From: an uncultured Lachnoclostridium sp.
GTDB taxonomy: Bacteria; Bacillota; Clostridia; Lachnospirales; Lachnospiraceae
DNA: 50,213 bases
NCBI GenBank assembly: GCA_905212635.1
Contig: CAJMFH010000019.1
Coordinates: forward strand, 1-50,213
Direction of reading: 5' to 3'
Shown here piece by piece: positions 25,901 to 33,037 of this stretch. Both the position numbers and the translations under genes were made by a program. Position 1 is the first letter of the stretch. Each line of letters starts with the position of its first letter. The notes below the pieces were generated by a model. It saw only the letters and a program-made list of their open reading frames with translations. It was not told where the DNA came from and ran no database searches.

Positions 25901-27004
25901 TTACCGGCGGTAAAATTCCACAATGCGGTCAAGACGTGAGGTCATACCGACAAACATTTTATCCAGAATCGTCATCGCTGTCATGGCTTCCACTACCACA
26001 ACCGCGCGCGGCACAATGATCGGATCGTGGCGGCCCTTGATCTCAACCGAGACAGCGTCTCCTTCCGTTGTCACTGTCTTTTGTTCTGAAAAAATGGACG
26101 GCGTCGGTTTAAATGCCGCACGCAGCACGATATCACTTCCGTCGCTCATTCCTCCCAATATCCCACCGGCGTGATTGGTCTCTTTGCCAACGCTTCCATT
26201 TTCGTCCACGCAAAAGGCATCGTTATTTGTCTTTCCGGTTGCCGCCGCTGCCTGAAATCCATCTCCGATCTCCACGCCCTTGACTGCTCCGATCGACATC
26301 ACGGCCTGCGCAAGTGCCGCATCCAATTTTCCAAATACCGGTTCGCCCACACCTGCCGGAACACCTTTTACCACGCATTCGATAATCCCGCCTGCTGAAT
26401 TCTTTTCCTGCATCTGCTTTTCCAAAAATTCTTCTGCCCGTTCGGACGCCTCCAAATCCGGCATGCGAAGCGGACTTTTCTCTATATTTTCATAGTTCAT
26501 CTTTGCCGGATCAATCTGAATATCGCCAATCTGCGTAACATACGCATGTACTTCGATTCCCATCTGCTCTAATATTTTCATCGCAATGGCTCCCGCTGCC
26601 ACGCGTCCAATTGTTTCTCTTCCGGACGATCTTCCGCCGCCACGGTAATCGCGGAATCCATATTTCTGGTCAAATGTATAATCCGCATGGCCCGGCCGAT
26701 AAATTTTCGCAATTTCCGAATAATCTTTGGATTTCTGCGAAGTATTGAAAACCATAAGTGAAATCGGGGTTCCTGTCGTTTTTCCCTCAAATACTCCGGA
26801 CAGGATTTCCACCTTATCCCCTTCTTTGCGCGGTGTCGAATATCTTGTCTCACCGGGTTTTCTCTTATCCAGATATTTCTGTATTTCTTCCTCCGTAAGC
26901 GCAAGTCCCGCGGGACATCCGTCCACTACTACACCAAGTCCTTTTCCATGCGATTCGCCCCACGTTGAAATGCGAAATATCTCGCCCCATGTCGATCCTG
27001 CCAT
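25901..27004 (-). CDS. aroC: Chorismate synthase
   Basis: 367 residues. It turns EPSP into chorismate using reduced FMN, the last common step to aromatic amino acids. Signatures are STWGESHGKGLGVVVDG near the start, YRGGGRSSGRETIGRVAAGA (flavin site), and GGMSDGSDIVLRAAFKP. The frame is open to 27085 but the extra N-terminus is basic and unlike the family. The ATG at 27004 has AAGGAG upstream and gives family length. No other aromatic-pathway gene is nearby. Confidence 0.96.
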   Translation of the reverse strand: MAGSTWGEIFRISTWGESHGKGLGVVVDGCPAGLALTEEEIQKYLDKRKPGETRYSTPRKEGDKVEILSGVFEGKTTGTPISLMVFNTSQKSKDYSEIAKIYRPGHADYTFDQKYGFRDYRGGGRSSGRETIGRVAAGAIAMKILEQMGIEVHAYVTQIGDIQIDPAKMNYENIEKSPLRMPDLEASERAEEFLEKQMQEKNSAGGIIECVVKGVPAGVGEPVFGKLDAALAQAVMSIGAVKGVEIGDGFQAAAATGKTNNDAFCVDENGSVGKETNHAGGILGGMSDGSDIVLRAAFKPTPSIFSEQKTVTTEGDAVSVEIKGRHDPIIVPRAVVVVEAMTAMTILDKMFVGMTSRLDRIVEFYRR

Positions 27005-27231
27005 TGATTTTCTCCTTTTATTCTTTGATAACGATTTCGTAACATTCTTTTTTAAAACTTGTCGAAAAAACTTTCTTTTTTTCAAAATCTATAGTATAAT
27101 ATTTTTAGGATTTTTACAAGTGAAATCTGATTTACAGAATAAATATTTAGAAAAATGCAGCTATTCAGGACCAAGGTTTGAAAATCAATGGATCGTTGCT
27201 AAAAATTTTATATCCGGAAAGGAGAAGGATT

Positions 27232-28098
27232 ATGTTTAGTCAGTTTTTTGGAAATTATCTTTTGAACAAACAAAAGATAACCAATGAGCAGTTCATCTCA
27301 TGTATGGAATATATGCGTGCAAATCGTGTTAAATTGGGGTTGATTGCTGAATCTGAAGGATTACTCACACGCAAACAGGCAGACGAGTTAAATCATCTTC
27401 AGATGCAGAGCGACAAACGTTTTGGAGATCTTGCTGTTGAGAAAGGGTATCTGACCGAGGCAGATATTTCTCATTTATTGCAGTTACAGGGAAATCCATA
27501 TCTGATTTTTGTTCAGGCATTGGAAGAAAATCATGTAATGAACCGTGAAGACATTAAGGAAAATTTGGAGGCATTCCAGAAAGAAGAAGGTCTTACCAAT
27601 AGTGCAATTGACGCTATCAAATATGGTGATTTCGAACGGCTTCTTCCAACTTTTGTAACCACCGAAAACGAGGCAGTTCTTGATATGATGGGACTGGTTT
27701 TAAGAAACATTGTACGTTTTGTCAGTTCTTACATCCGTATCGGAGAAGCAAAAAAGGTGACAGAATATTCTGCCAAGTACATAGCATGTCAAAAAACCAC
27801 CGGCGCTTACGACGGATTTTTGGCTTTTGCCAGCGACGACGATGCCATCCTTACAATTGCAGATGGCTATGCTGGTGAATATTTTGAGAAACCAGACGAA
27901 GATGCACTGGACTCTGTCTGTGAATTTACAAACTGCATCAACGGTTTATACGCTACTGAGTTAAGTTACAAGGAAGTTGTTATTGATATGCTTCCTCCGG
28001 AGTTCCATTTTGATGGTTCCATAAAAGAAAACTCTGAATTTTATGTACTTCCACTCTACATCACCGGCAAAAAAGTAGACTTGCTGGTTAAGATGTAA
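27232..28098 (+). CDS. CheX-like CheY-phosphatase with an N-terminal MshEN-like region
   Basis: 288 residues. The C-terminal part (about 145-288) resembles CheX/CheC-type phosphatases: the ExxN catalytic motif is seen as E231-F-T-N234 in SVCEFTNCINGLYATEL, and the end (EFYVLPLYITGKKVDLLV) is CheX-like. The N-terminal part has two helical repeats (ESEGLLTRKQADELNHLQ and FGDLAVEKGYLTEADIS) like the MshEN/GspE N-terminal domains that can bind cyclic di-GMP. The GGAAAGGAG site selects the ATG at 27232, not the ORF start at 27178. It lies 37 bases upstream of cheY, so it probably removes phosphate from that CheY. The N-terminal domain assignment is tentative. Confidence 0.78.
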   Translation: MFSQFFGNYLLNKQKITNEQFISCMEYMRANRVKLGLIAESEGLLTRKQADELNHLQMQSDKRFGDLAVEKGYLTEADISHLLQLQGNPYLIFVQALEENHVMNREDIKENLEAFQKEEGLTNSAIDAIKYGDFERLLPTFVTTENEAVLDMMGLVLRNIVRFVSSYIRIGEAKKVTEYSAKYIACQKTTGAYDGFLAFASDDDAILTIADGYAGEYFEKPDEDALDSVCEFTNCINGLYATELSYKEVVIDMLPPEFHFDGSIKENSEFYVLPLYITGKKVDLLVKM

Positions 28099-28135
28099 TA
28101 AACGAAAAATTGATACAAGAGGGAGGTTGTTTTAT

Positions 28136-28492
28136 ATGGCAACAGTTTTAATCGTGGATGATTCTCGTACATCCCGAAAAATATTACGCAACATACTCAC
28201 TGAAAACGGTTACGAGATTGTCGGTGAAGCAGGAGACGGACAGACCGGTTATGAAAAATACATCGAATTAAAACCGGATTTGGTAACCTTGGACATTACG
28301 ATGCCTGTATTGGACGGACTTGGTTCTCTGGAAAAGATTATGGAATTAGACAGTTCCGCTAAAGTTATCATGGTAACCGCAGCGGGTCAGAAATCCAAAA
28401 TGGTAGAAGCGATTAAACTCGGTGCTTCCGAATTTATCCAAAAACCATTCGAACCAGACCAGATCCTATCCGTAATCAAAACAGTCATCTAA
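28136..28492 (+). CDS. cheY: Single-domain response regulator (CheY-like)
   Basis: 118 residues, one receiver domain. Acidic pocket D8/D9 (LIVDDSRTS), phospho-acceptor D53 (LVTLDITMP), switch residue T81 (IMVTAAG) and K103 (FIQKPF) are all in place. There is no output domain, so it acts by protein contact, for example at the flagellar switch. GGGAGG precedes the ATG at 28136; the ORF extends three codons further without purpose. It is paired with the CheX-like phosphatase. The stop lies next to the first 120-bp repeat, whose leading hairpin can act as its terminator. Confidence 0.93.
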   Translation: MATVLIVDDSRTSRKILRNILTENGYEIVGEAGDGQTGYEKYIELKPDLVTLDITMPVLDGLGSLEKIMELDSSAKVIMVTAAGQKSKMVEAIKLGASEFIQKPFEPDQILSVIKTVI

Positions 28493-28493
28493 A

Positions 28494-28613
28494 GTCAGAA
28501 AAAAGAAGCAAGCGGCTGCAAGCCATTTGCTTCTTTTCTGACTTTATCGAAGCGAACCACCTGCGCAGCAGGTGATAGAGCACGCAGTGCGGGTTCGCGA
28601 GATGGGCGCGGAA
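28494..28613. repeat. 120-bp structured repeat, copy 1
   Basis: The element starts with a long stem (GTCAGAAAA...TTTTCTGAC, continued by GAAGCAA/TTGCTTC) with inner GGCT-GCA-AGCC. Next comes a cloverleaf-like part: outer GCGAACC/GGTTCGC enclosing two hairpins, CACCTGC-GCA-GCAGGTG and GCAC-GCA-GTGC. It ends GAGATGGGCGCGGAA. Copy 2 at 28732-28851 is identical except for two bases that pair with each other. The first hairpin plus T-rich tail can end cheY transcription. Confidence 0.9.
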
Positions 28614-28731
28614 TGCAATTTTCTACAATGTCCGTGGACAGCTCGCTGGACTAAGGACATTTAGAAAATTATATGAGTGCAACGGATATCCCAAAGTCTC
28701 TGACTTTGGGATATTTGCGTTTTATGCGCCG
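28614..28731. other. Hairpin-rich spacer between the repeat copies
   Basis: No ORF. One stem pairs AATTTTCTA (28617-28625) and ATGTCC (28628-28633) with GGACAT (28655-28660) and TAGAAAATT (28662-28670); TGTCC-GT-GGACA inside offers an alternative fold. A second perfect 13-bp hairpin (28686-28714; ATATCCCAAAGTC with GACTTTGGGATAT) is followed by TTTGCGTTTT and looks like a rightward terminator. Confidence 0.75.
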
Positions 28732-28851
28732 GTCAGAAAAAAGAAGCAAGCGGCTGCAAGCCATTTGCTTCTTTTCTGACTTTATCGAAGCGAACTACCT
28801 GCGCAGCAGGTAATAGAGCACGCAGTGCGGGTTCGCGAGATGGGCGCGGAA
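28732..28851. repeat. 120-bp structured repeat, copy 2
   Basis: Same orientation as copy 1. The two differences are C-to-T in the left arm and G-to-A in the right arm of the CACCTGC/GCAGGTG stem, giving TACCTGC/GCAGGTA, so the base pair is kept. The 3' neighbour is a different hairpin (28850-28893). Confidence 0.9.
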
Positions 28852-28893
28852 AAGGTGCGAAAGCAACAGTTTCTCTGTCGTTTTCGCACCTTT
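28850..28893. terminator. Bidirectional terminator next to lysC
   Basis: AAAAGGTGCGAAA pairs with TTTCGCACCTTTT, with inner ACAG/CTGT. It lies 55 bases after the lysC stop on the minus strand and after the second repeat on the plus strand. Confidence 0.8.
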
Positions 28894-28947
28894 TAAATTA
28901 CAATAATTGTAAAATTCTAAATCTTTAACCGACTCAATTCCCACGAA

Positions 28948-30153
28948 TTAGAAATCAAATTCATTATGAACTGCATTCATTGCGCGGTCGGTATCTTCGC
29001 GGTCAATCAAAACCGTTACACGAATCTCTGAAGTTGAGATCTGCTGGATGTTTACGTTTGCTGAATATAATGCTTCAAACATACGCGCTGCCACGCCTGG
29101 GTTAGACTGCATGCCGGCACCTACGATTGATACTTTGGCAACGTCTTTCTTCACTTTGACATCCTGGCATTTCAGGCTTCCGCTGCGGTGTCTCTCAACT
29201 GTCTCAACAGCTACATCAGCCATGTCGCCGGTTACGGTAAAGCTGATGTCCTTTGTATTGTCACGTCCGATGGACTGAAGGATCATATCTACATTTACAT
29301 TGTGGTTTGCGAGGTGGCGGAACAATTTGAATGCCACACCAGGCTGGTCTTCCAATCCTACCACTGCGATTCTTGCTACATTTTTATCACATGCTACTCC
29401 ACTTACAAGCATTTTCTCCATTTTTACTTCCTCCTTAACTACCGTTCCTTCCGATGTATTCAAACTAGAGCGTACAACAAGCTGTACTCCATATTTCTTC
29501 GCCATTTCCACAGAGCGGTTGTGCAATACACCCGCACCAAGGCTTGCCAATTCAAGCATTTCATCATACGTGATCTCATCCAGTTTCTTGGCGTCTTTGA
29601 CAATTCTTGGATCTGCCGTATATACGCCGTCAACGTCTGTATAAATCTCACAGGCGTCCGCACGAAGTGCAGCTGCGAGAGCAACGGCTGTTGTGTCGGA
29701 ACCACCACGACCAAGTGTCGTATAATCATCGTACTGGCTGATTCCCTGGAATCCGGTTACAATAACAATCTTTCTCTGTTCAAGTTCATGCTGGATACGC
29801 TCAGTATCAATCTTTTTCAAGCGGGCATTTCCTGCTACAGATGTAGTATGCATAGCTACCTGAAATGCATTCAGGGAGATTGCCGGCACATTCAGGGACT
29901 GCATTGCCATCGCCATCAAAGCAACGGATGTCTGCTCTCCGGTTGTGAGAAGCATATCAAGTTCTCTTTTCGATGCTTTGGGGTTGATATCATTTGCCAT
30001 ATCAAGCAGAACATCGGTCTGTTTTCCCATTGCCGAGAGAACAACTACGACATCGTTTCCTTTCTGATAATCTTCGATACAACGCTTTGCCACGTTGAAG
30101 ATACGTTCTTTGTTGGCTACGGATGTGCCACCAAATTTCTTAACGACTAACAT
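28948..30153 (-). CDS. lysC: Aspartate kinase
   Basis: 401 residues. It phosphorylates aspartate, the entry to lysine, threonine and methionine. VVKKFGGTSVANKERI is the nucleotide-site start, TGEQTSVALMAMA and GRGGSDTTAVALAAAL are further signatures. Two ACT domains follow from about residue 260 (VARIAVVGLEDQPGVAFKLF and VAKVSIVGAGMQSNPGVAAR), so allosteric control by end products is expected. It follows hom after 44 bases on the same strand. No lysine riboswitch was seen in front of it, consistent with its position late in an operon. Confidence 0.96.
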   Translation of the reverse strand: MLVVKKFGGTSVANKERIFNVAKRCIEDYQKGNDVVVVLSAMGKQTDVLLDMANDINPKASKRELDMLLTTGEQTSVALMAMAMQSLNVPAISLNAFQVAMHTTSVAGNARLKKIDTERIQHELEQRKIVIVTGFQGISQYDDYTTLGRGGSDTTAVALAAALRADACEIYTDVDGVYTADPRIVKDAKKLDEITYDEMLELASLGAGVLHNRSVEMAKKYGVQLVVRSSLNTSEGTVVKEEVKMEKMLVSGVACDKNVARIAVVGLEDQPGVAFKLFRHLANHNVNVDMILQSIGRDNTKDISFTVTGDMADVAVETVERHRSGSLKCQDVKVKKDVAKVSIVGAGMQSNPGVAARMFEALYSANVNIQQISTSEIRVTVLIDREDTDRAMNAVHNEFDF

Positions 30154-30197
30154 CTCTTCTTTACCTCCGTCTTTCCATATCTGGTCTTACTACTTTA

Positions 30198-31400
30198 TTA
30201 TGCATTTACACGAATACGCGTAATCATAGACGTTAATTTTTCTGCTTTTTCTGCAAAAACTTTTTCTTTCATGACCGGTGTGATAAATCCACACTCACCG
30301 GCAATGCCTGCGTCAATCATTGTCACGTCGCCGAAAAGTTCTGCAATCTTGCTGCGATCTGCTTCTGCCACACGGACAAAGAATGCATTTTCCATTTCTT
30401 CCATCGGTGCGATCGGAAGTTTTTCGCTTTCCCAGGTTACAGGTACATTTTCGCCTTTGTGGATCGTAGCATCTACGACATCTGCTACGACTGCACTTGC
30501 GGTAGGAAGTTTTCCTGCACCGGCACCGTAAAACATTACTTCGCCAAGCATGTTGCCTGTTACAGAAATCGCATTAAACACACCATTTACGCTATACAAT
30601 GGCTCAGAGGAATATACCATCTGTGGAGCCACCATAGCATATACATTATCTCCAACTTTTTTGCTTGTACCAAAAATCTTGATTGCTGCATTGATCTTCT
30701 TTGCATATTCAAAATCTTCTGCTGTGATCTTGGTAATACCTTCTGTATAAATATCCTGATAATCAACCTGCTGACCATATGCCAGAGAAGTGAGGATTGC
30801 AATCTTACGACAGGCATCATATCCCTCTACATCTGCCGTCGGATCTTTTTCAGCATATCCAAGTTCCTGTGCCTGTTTCAGGACAACATCAAAGTCTGCC
30901 CCTTCTTCTGCCATTTTCGTCAGAATAAAGTTTGTCGTTCCATTTAAAATACCATTGATGGATTCAATTTCATCTGCAGTAATGCACTGATTCAATGGAC
31001 GGATAATCGGAATACCGCCGCCTACACTTGCCTCAAAATAGAAGTTGACATTTTTCTCACGTGCGATCTGAAGCAGTTCTGCCCCATGTGCAGCTACCAG
31101 CTCTTTGTTGGATGAGCAAACACTCTTTCCATTCAGAAGCGCAGTTTTCACAAAATCATATGCCGGTTTGGTTCCGCCCATCGTCTCGACGATAATATCT
31201 ACGTCCTCATCCTGTGCGATGATGGAATAATCATGTACCAAAATGTCCTGCACCGGATCTCCCGGGAAATCACGCAGATCAAGCACATATTTCACTTCAA
31301 TCTCTTCGCCGGCACGTTTTGCAATCGTTGCTGCGTTTGTATTTACAATCTCAACAACACCTGAACCAATTGTACCATAACCTAATACTGCAATTTTCAT
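30198..31400 (-). CDS. hom: Homoserine dehydrogenase
   Basis: 400 residues. It reduces aspartate semialdehyde to homoserine with NAD(P)H. The Rossmann start is AVLGYGTIGSGVVEI, the catalytic region YFEASVGGGIPII, and GTTNFILTKM matches the substrate loop. The last 70 residues (FFVRVAEADRSKIAELFGD onward) look like a short ACT-type regulatory part. The start overlaps the stop of the CheW-like gene (ATGA), so it is translationally coupled to it, which is an odd partnership. lysC follows. Confidence 0.95.
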   Translation of the reverse strand: MKIAVLGYGTIGSGVVEIVNTNAATIAKRAGEEIEVKYVLDLRDFPGDPVQDILVHDYSIIAQDEDVDIIVETMGGTKPAYDFVKTALLNGKSVCSSNKELVAAHGAELLQIAREKNVNFYFEASVGGGIPIIRPLNQCITADEIESINGILNGTTNFILTKMAEEGADFDVVLKQAQELGYAEKDPTADVEGYDACRKIAILTSLAYGQQVDYQDIYTEGITKITAEDFEYAKKINAAIKIFGTSKKVGDNVYAMVAPQMVYSSEPLYSVNGVFNAISVTGNMLGEVMFYGAGAGKLPTASAVVADVVDATIHKGENVPVTWESEKLPIAPMEEMENAFFVRVAEADRSKIAELFGDVTMIDAGIAGECGFITPVMKEKVFAEKAEKLTSMITRIRVNA

Positions 31401-31897
31401 AATTTTCCTCCATTATTTGTATTTGAATCATCCGAAGTTTCCTCCGCATGAGACTCTTTCTGTTCAACCGCGGCATATTGCTCATCTGTAAGCAATGTGT
31501 CCGGATTTACAACTACGATCAAATCACTGCCACGCTTGGCAATAAAATTGATATAGTCGGTATCCCGCGTGCGCGCCACTCGTGGAAATTCCTGAATGTC
31601 CTTATCCTCAGCGCGAAATACTTTTCCGACGCGATCCACTACAATCGCAATCTTCCCTGCATGTGTTCGGAGAAGAAGGATTTTCGTATCTTCTGTCACC
31701 TCTTTCGCCGGAAGACAGAATTTCTGTTTCATGTCATAAACCGGATAAATGTCATCGCGAATCTGTACCAGTCCGTTCATTCCTTCCGGCAGATCACTGG
31801 CATGCTGAATCTCGCGGTAATTTTCCAGACTCTGCATCCCGCTGATCTCAATGCCATATTCTTTATCACTTAGAAAAAAAACAATTATTTCCTTCAT
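31397..31897 (-). CDS. cheW: CheW-like coupling protein
   Basis: 166 residues. One CheW domain fills residues 1-140: IVFFLSDKEYGIEISGMQSL, PEGMNGLVQIRDDIYPVYDM (usual form GLINLRGxVxPVIDL) and KIAIVVDRVGKVFR. The last 25 residues are an acidic, Asn/Ser-rich tail. CheW links receptors to the kinase CheA; no CheA gene is in this window. It lies between prfB and hom, overlapping hom by four bases. Given a receptor and CheX/CheY genes within 15 kb, it may work with them. Confidence 0.88.
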   Translation of the reverse strand: MKEIIVFFLSDKEYGIEISGMQSLENYREIQHASDLPEGMNGLVQIRDDIYPVYDMKQKFCLPAKEVTEDTKILLLRTHAGKIAIVVDRVGKVFRAEDKDIQEFPRVARTRDTDYINFIAKRGSDLIVVVNPDTLLTDEQYAAVEQKESHAEETSDDSNTNNGGKL

Positions 31898-31924
31898 CCT
31901 TACCTCCTCATTCCTTGCAGATCA

Positions 31925-33028
31925 TCAGCTGTTGATCCATTTCAAATAGCCATTGATAAATATGTCGAGATCTCCGTCCATGACAGCTGCGACATTTCCT
32001 GTCTCAACATTGGTCCGATGATCTTTTACCATCGTATAAGGCTGCATTACATACGAGCGGATCTGGTTGCCCCAGCCGATTTCCTTCTGTTCTCCACGGA
32101 TATCGGATTCCTTCTCTCGGTTTTCCTGTTGTTTGAGCAGATACAATTTGGCTTTCAACATCTGCATCGCCTTATCTTTATTCATATGCTGTGAACGCTC
32201 ATTTTGGCACTGTACCACAATTCCGGTAGGAAAATGGGTGATTCGGATCGCCGAAGATGTTTTGTTGATATGCTGTCCTCCGGCACCACTCGAACGATAC
32301 GTATCGATTCGAATATCATCATCCGCAATCTCAATATCCAGATCCTGCTCAATATCCGGCATCACATCACACGAAACAAACGACGTCTGCCGCTTTCCCG
32401 CTGCATTAAACGGTGAAATACGCACAAGACGGTGAACCCCATGCTCACTCTTCAGATAACCATATGCATTGGTTCCATTGATCTGTAATGTAACGGATTT
32501 CAACCCTGCTTCCTCTCCATCCAGAAAGTCCAGCATTTCCACAGTATACCCTTTTTTCTCTGCCCAGCGCTGATACATACGGCAGAGCATGCTTGCCCAA
32601 TCGCAGCTTTCAGTACCACCGGCACCGGCGTGCAGCGTAAGGATGGCATTGCTGTCATCGTACTCTCCGGTAAGCATCGTTGTAATACGAAGATCATCAA
32701 ACTCAGAAATAAATGCCGCAAGTTCCTCGCCGATCTCTGCAGCAAGTTCTTCGTCCTCTTCCTCATACGCCATTTCAATCAGCGTCATGATGTCTTCATA
32801 TTTTTCCTGCAGACCGTCTGCACGTCCCACAATATCTTTGAGATCTTTGACTTCCTTCATGGCCTGGCTCGCTTTTTCGGAATCATCCCAAAAATCCGGA
32901 GCCTCCATATTTTTCTCCAATTCCTCAATGCGGTATCGTTTGTCTCCCAAATTCAGAGAATCTCTGACTTCCGCAAGCGGCTGCTCATATGAACTTAATT
33001 CTACTTTATAATTATCTAATTCTACCAC
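31925..33028 (-). CDS. prfB: Peptide chain release factor 2 (no programmed frameshift)
   Basis: 367 residues. It reads UGA and UAA stop codons. The GGQ catalytic motif is in SSGAGGQHINKTSSAIRITH, and the stop-recognition region carries SPFN (RISPFNAAGKR), matching the RF2 S-P-F tripeptide. In most bacteria the prfB gene needs a +1 frameshift at about codon 25; here the frame is continuous through the equivalent region (EVRDSLNLGDKRYRIEELE), so that autoregulation is missing. It starts 9 bases after the secA stop. Confidence 0.95.
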   Translation of the reverse strand: MVELDNYKVELSSYEQPLAEVRDSLNLGDKRYRIEELEKNMEAPDFWDDSEKASQAMKEVKDLKDIVGRADGLQEKYEDIMTLIEMAYEEEDEELAAEIGEELAAFISEFDDLRITTMLTGEYDDSNAILTLHAGAGGTESCDWASMLCRMYQRWAEKKGYTVEMLDFLDGEEAGLKSVTLQINGTNAYGYLKSEHGVHRLVRISPFNAAGKRQTSFVSCDVMPDIEQDLDIEIADDDIRIDTYRSSGAGGQHINKTSSAIRITHFPTGIVVQCQNERSQHMNKDKAMQMLKAKLYLLKQQENREKESDIRGEQKEIGWGNQIRSYVMQPYTMVKDHRTNVETGNVAAVMDGDLDIFINGYLKWINS

Positions 33029-33037
33029 GTAACGTCT

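Noticed and set aside
28494..28851. CRISPR array
   Set aside because: Only two repeats of 120 bp with a 118-bp hairpin-rich spacer and no cas genes; it does not fit.
29188..30150. 320-codon plus-strand ORF opposite lysC
   Set aside because: Antisense shadow of aspartate kinase with odd composition (Cys/His/Ile-rich).
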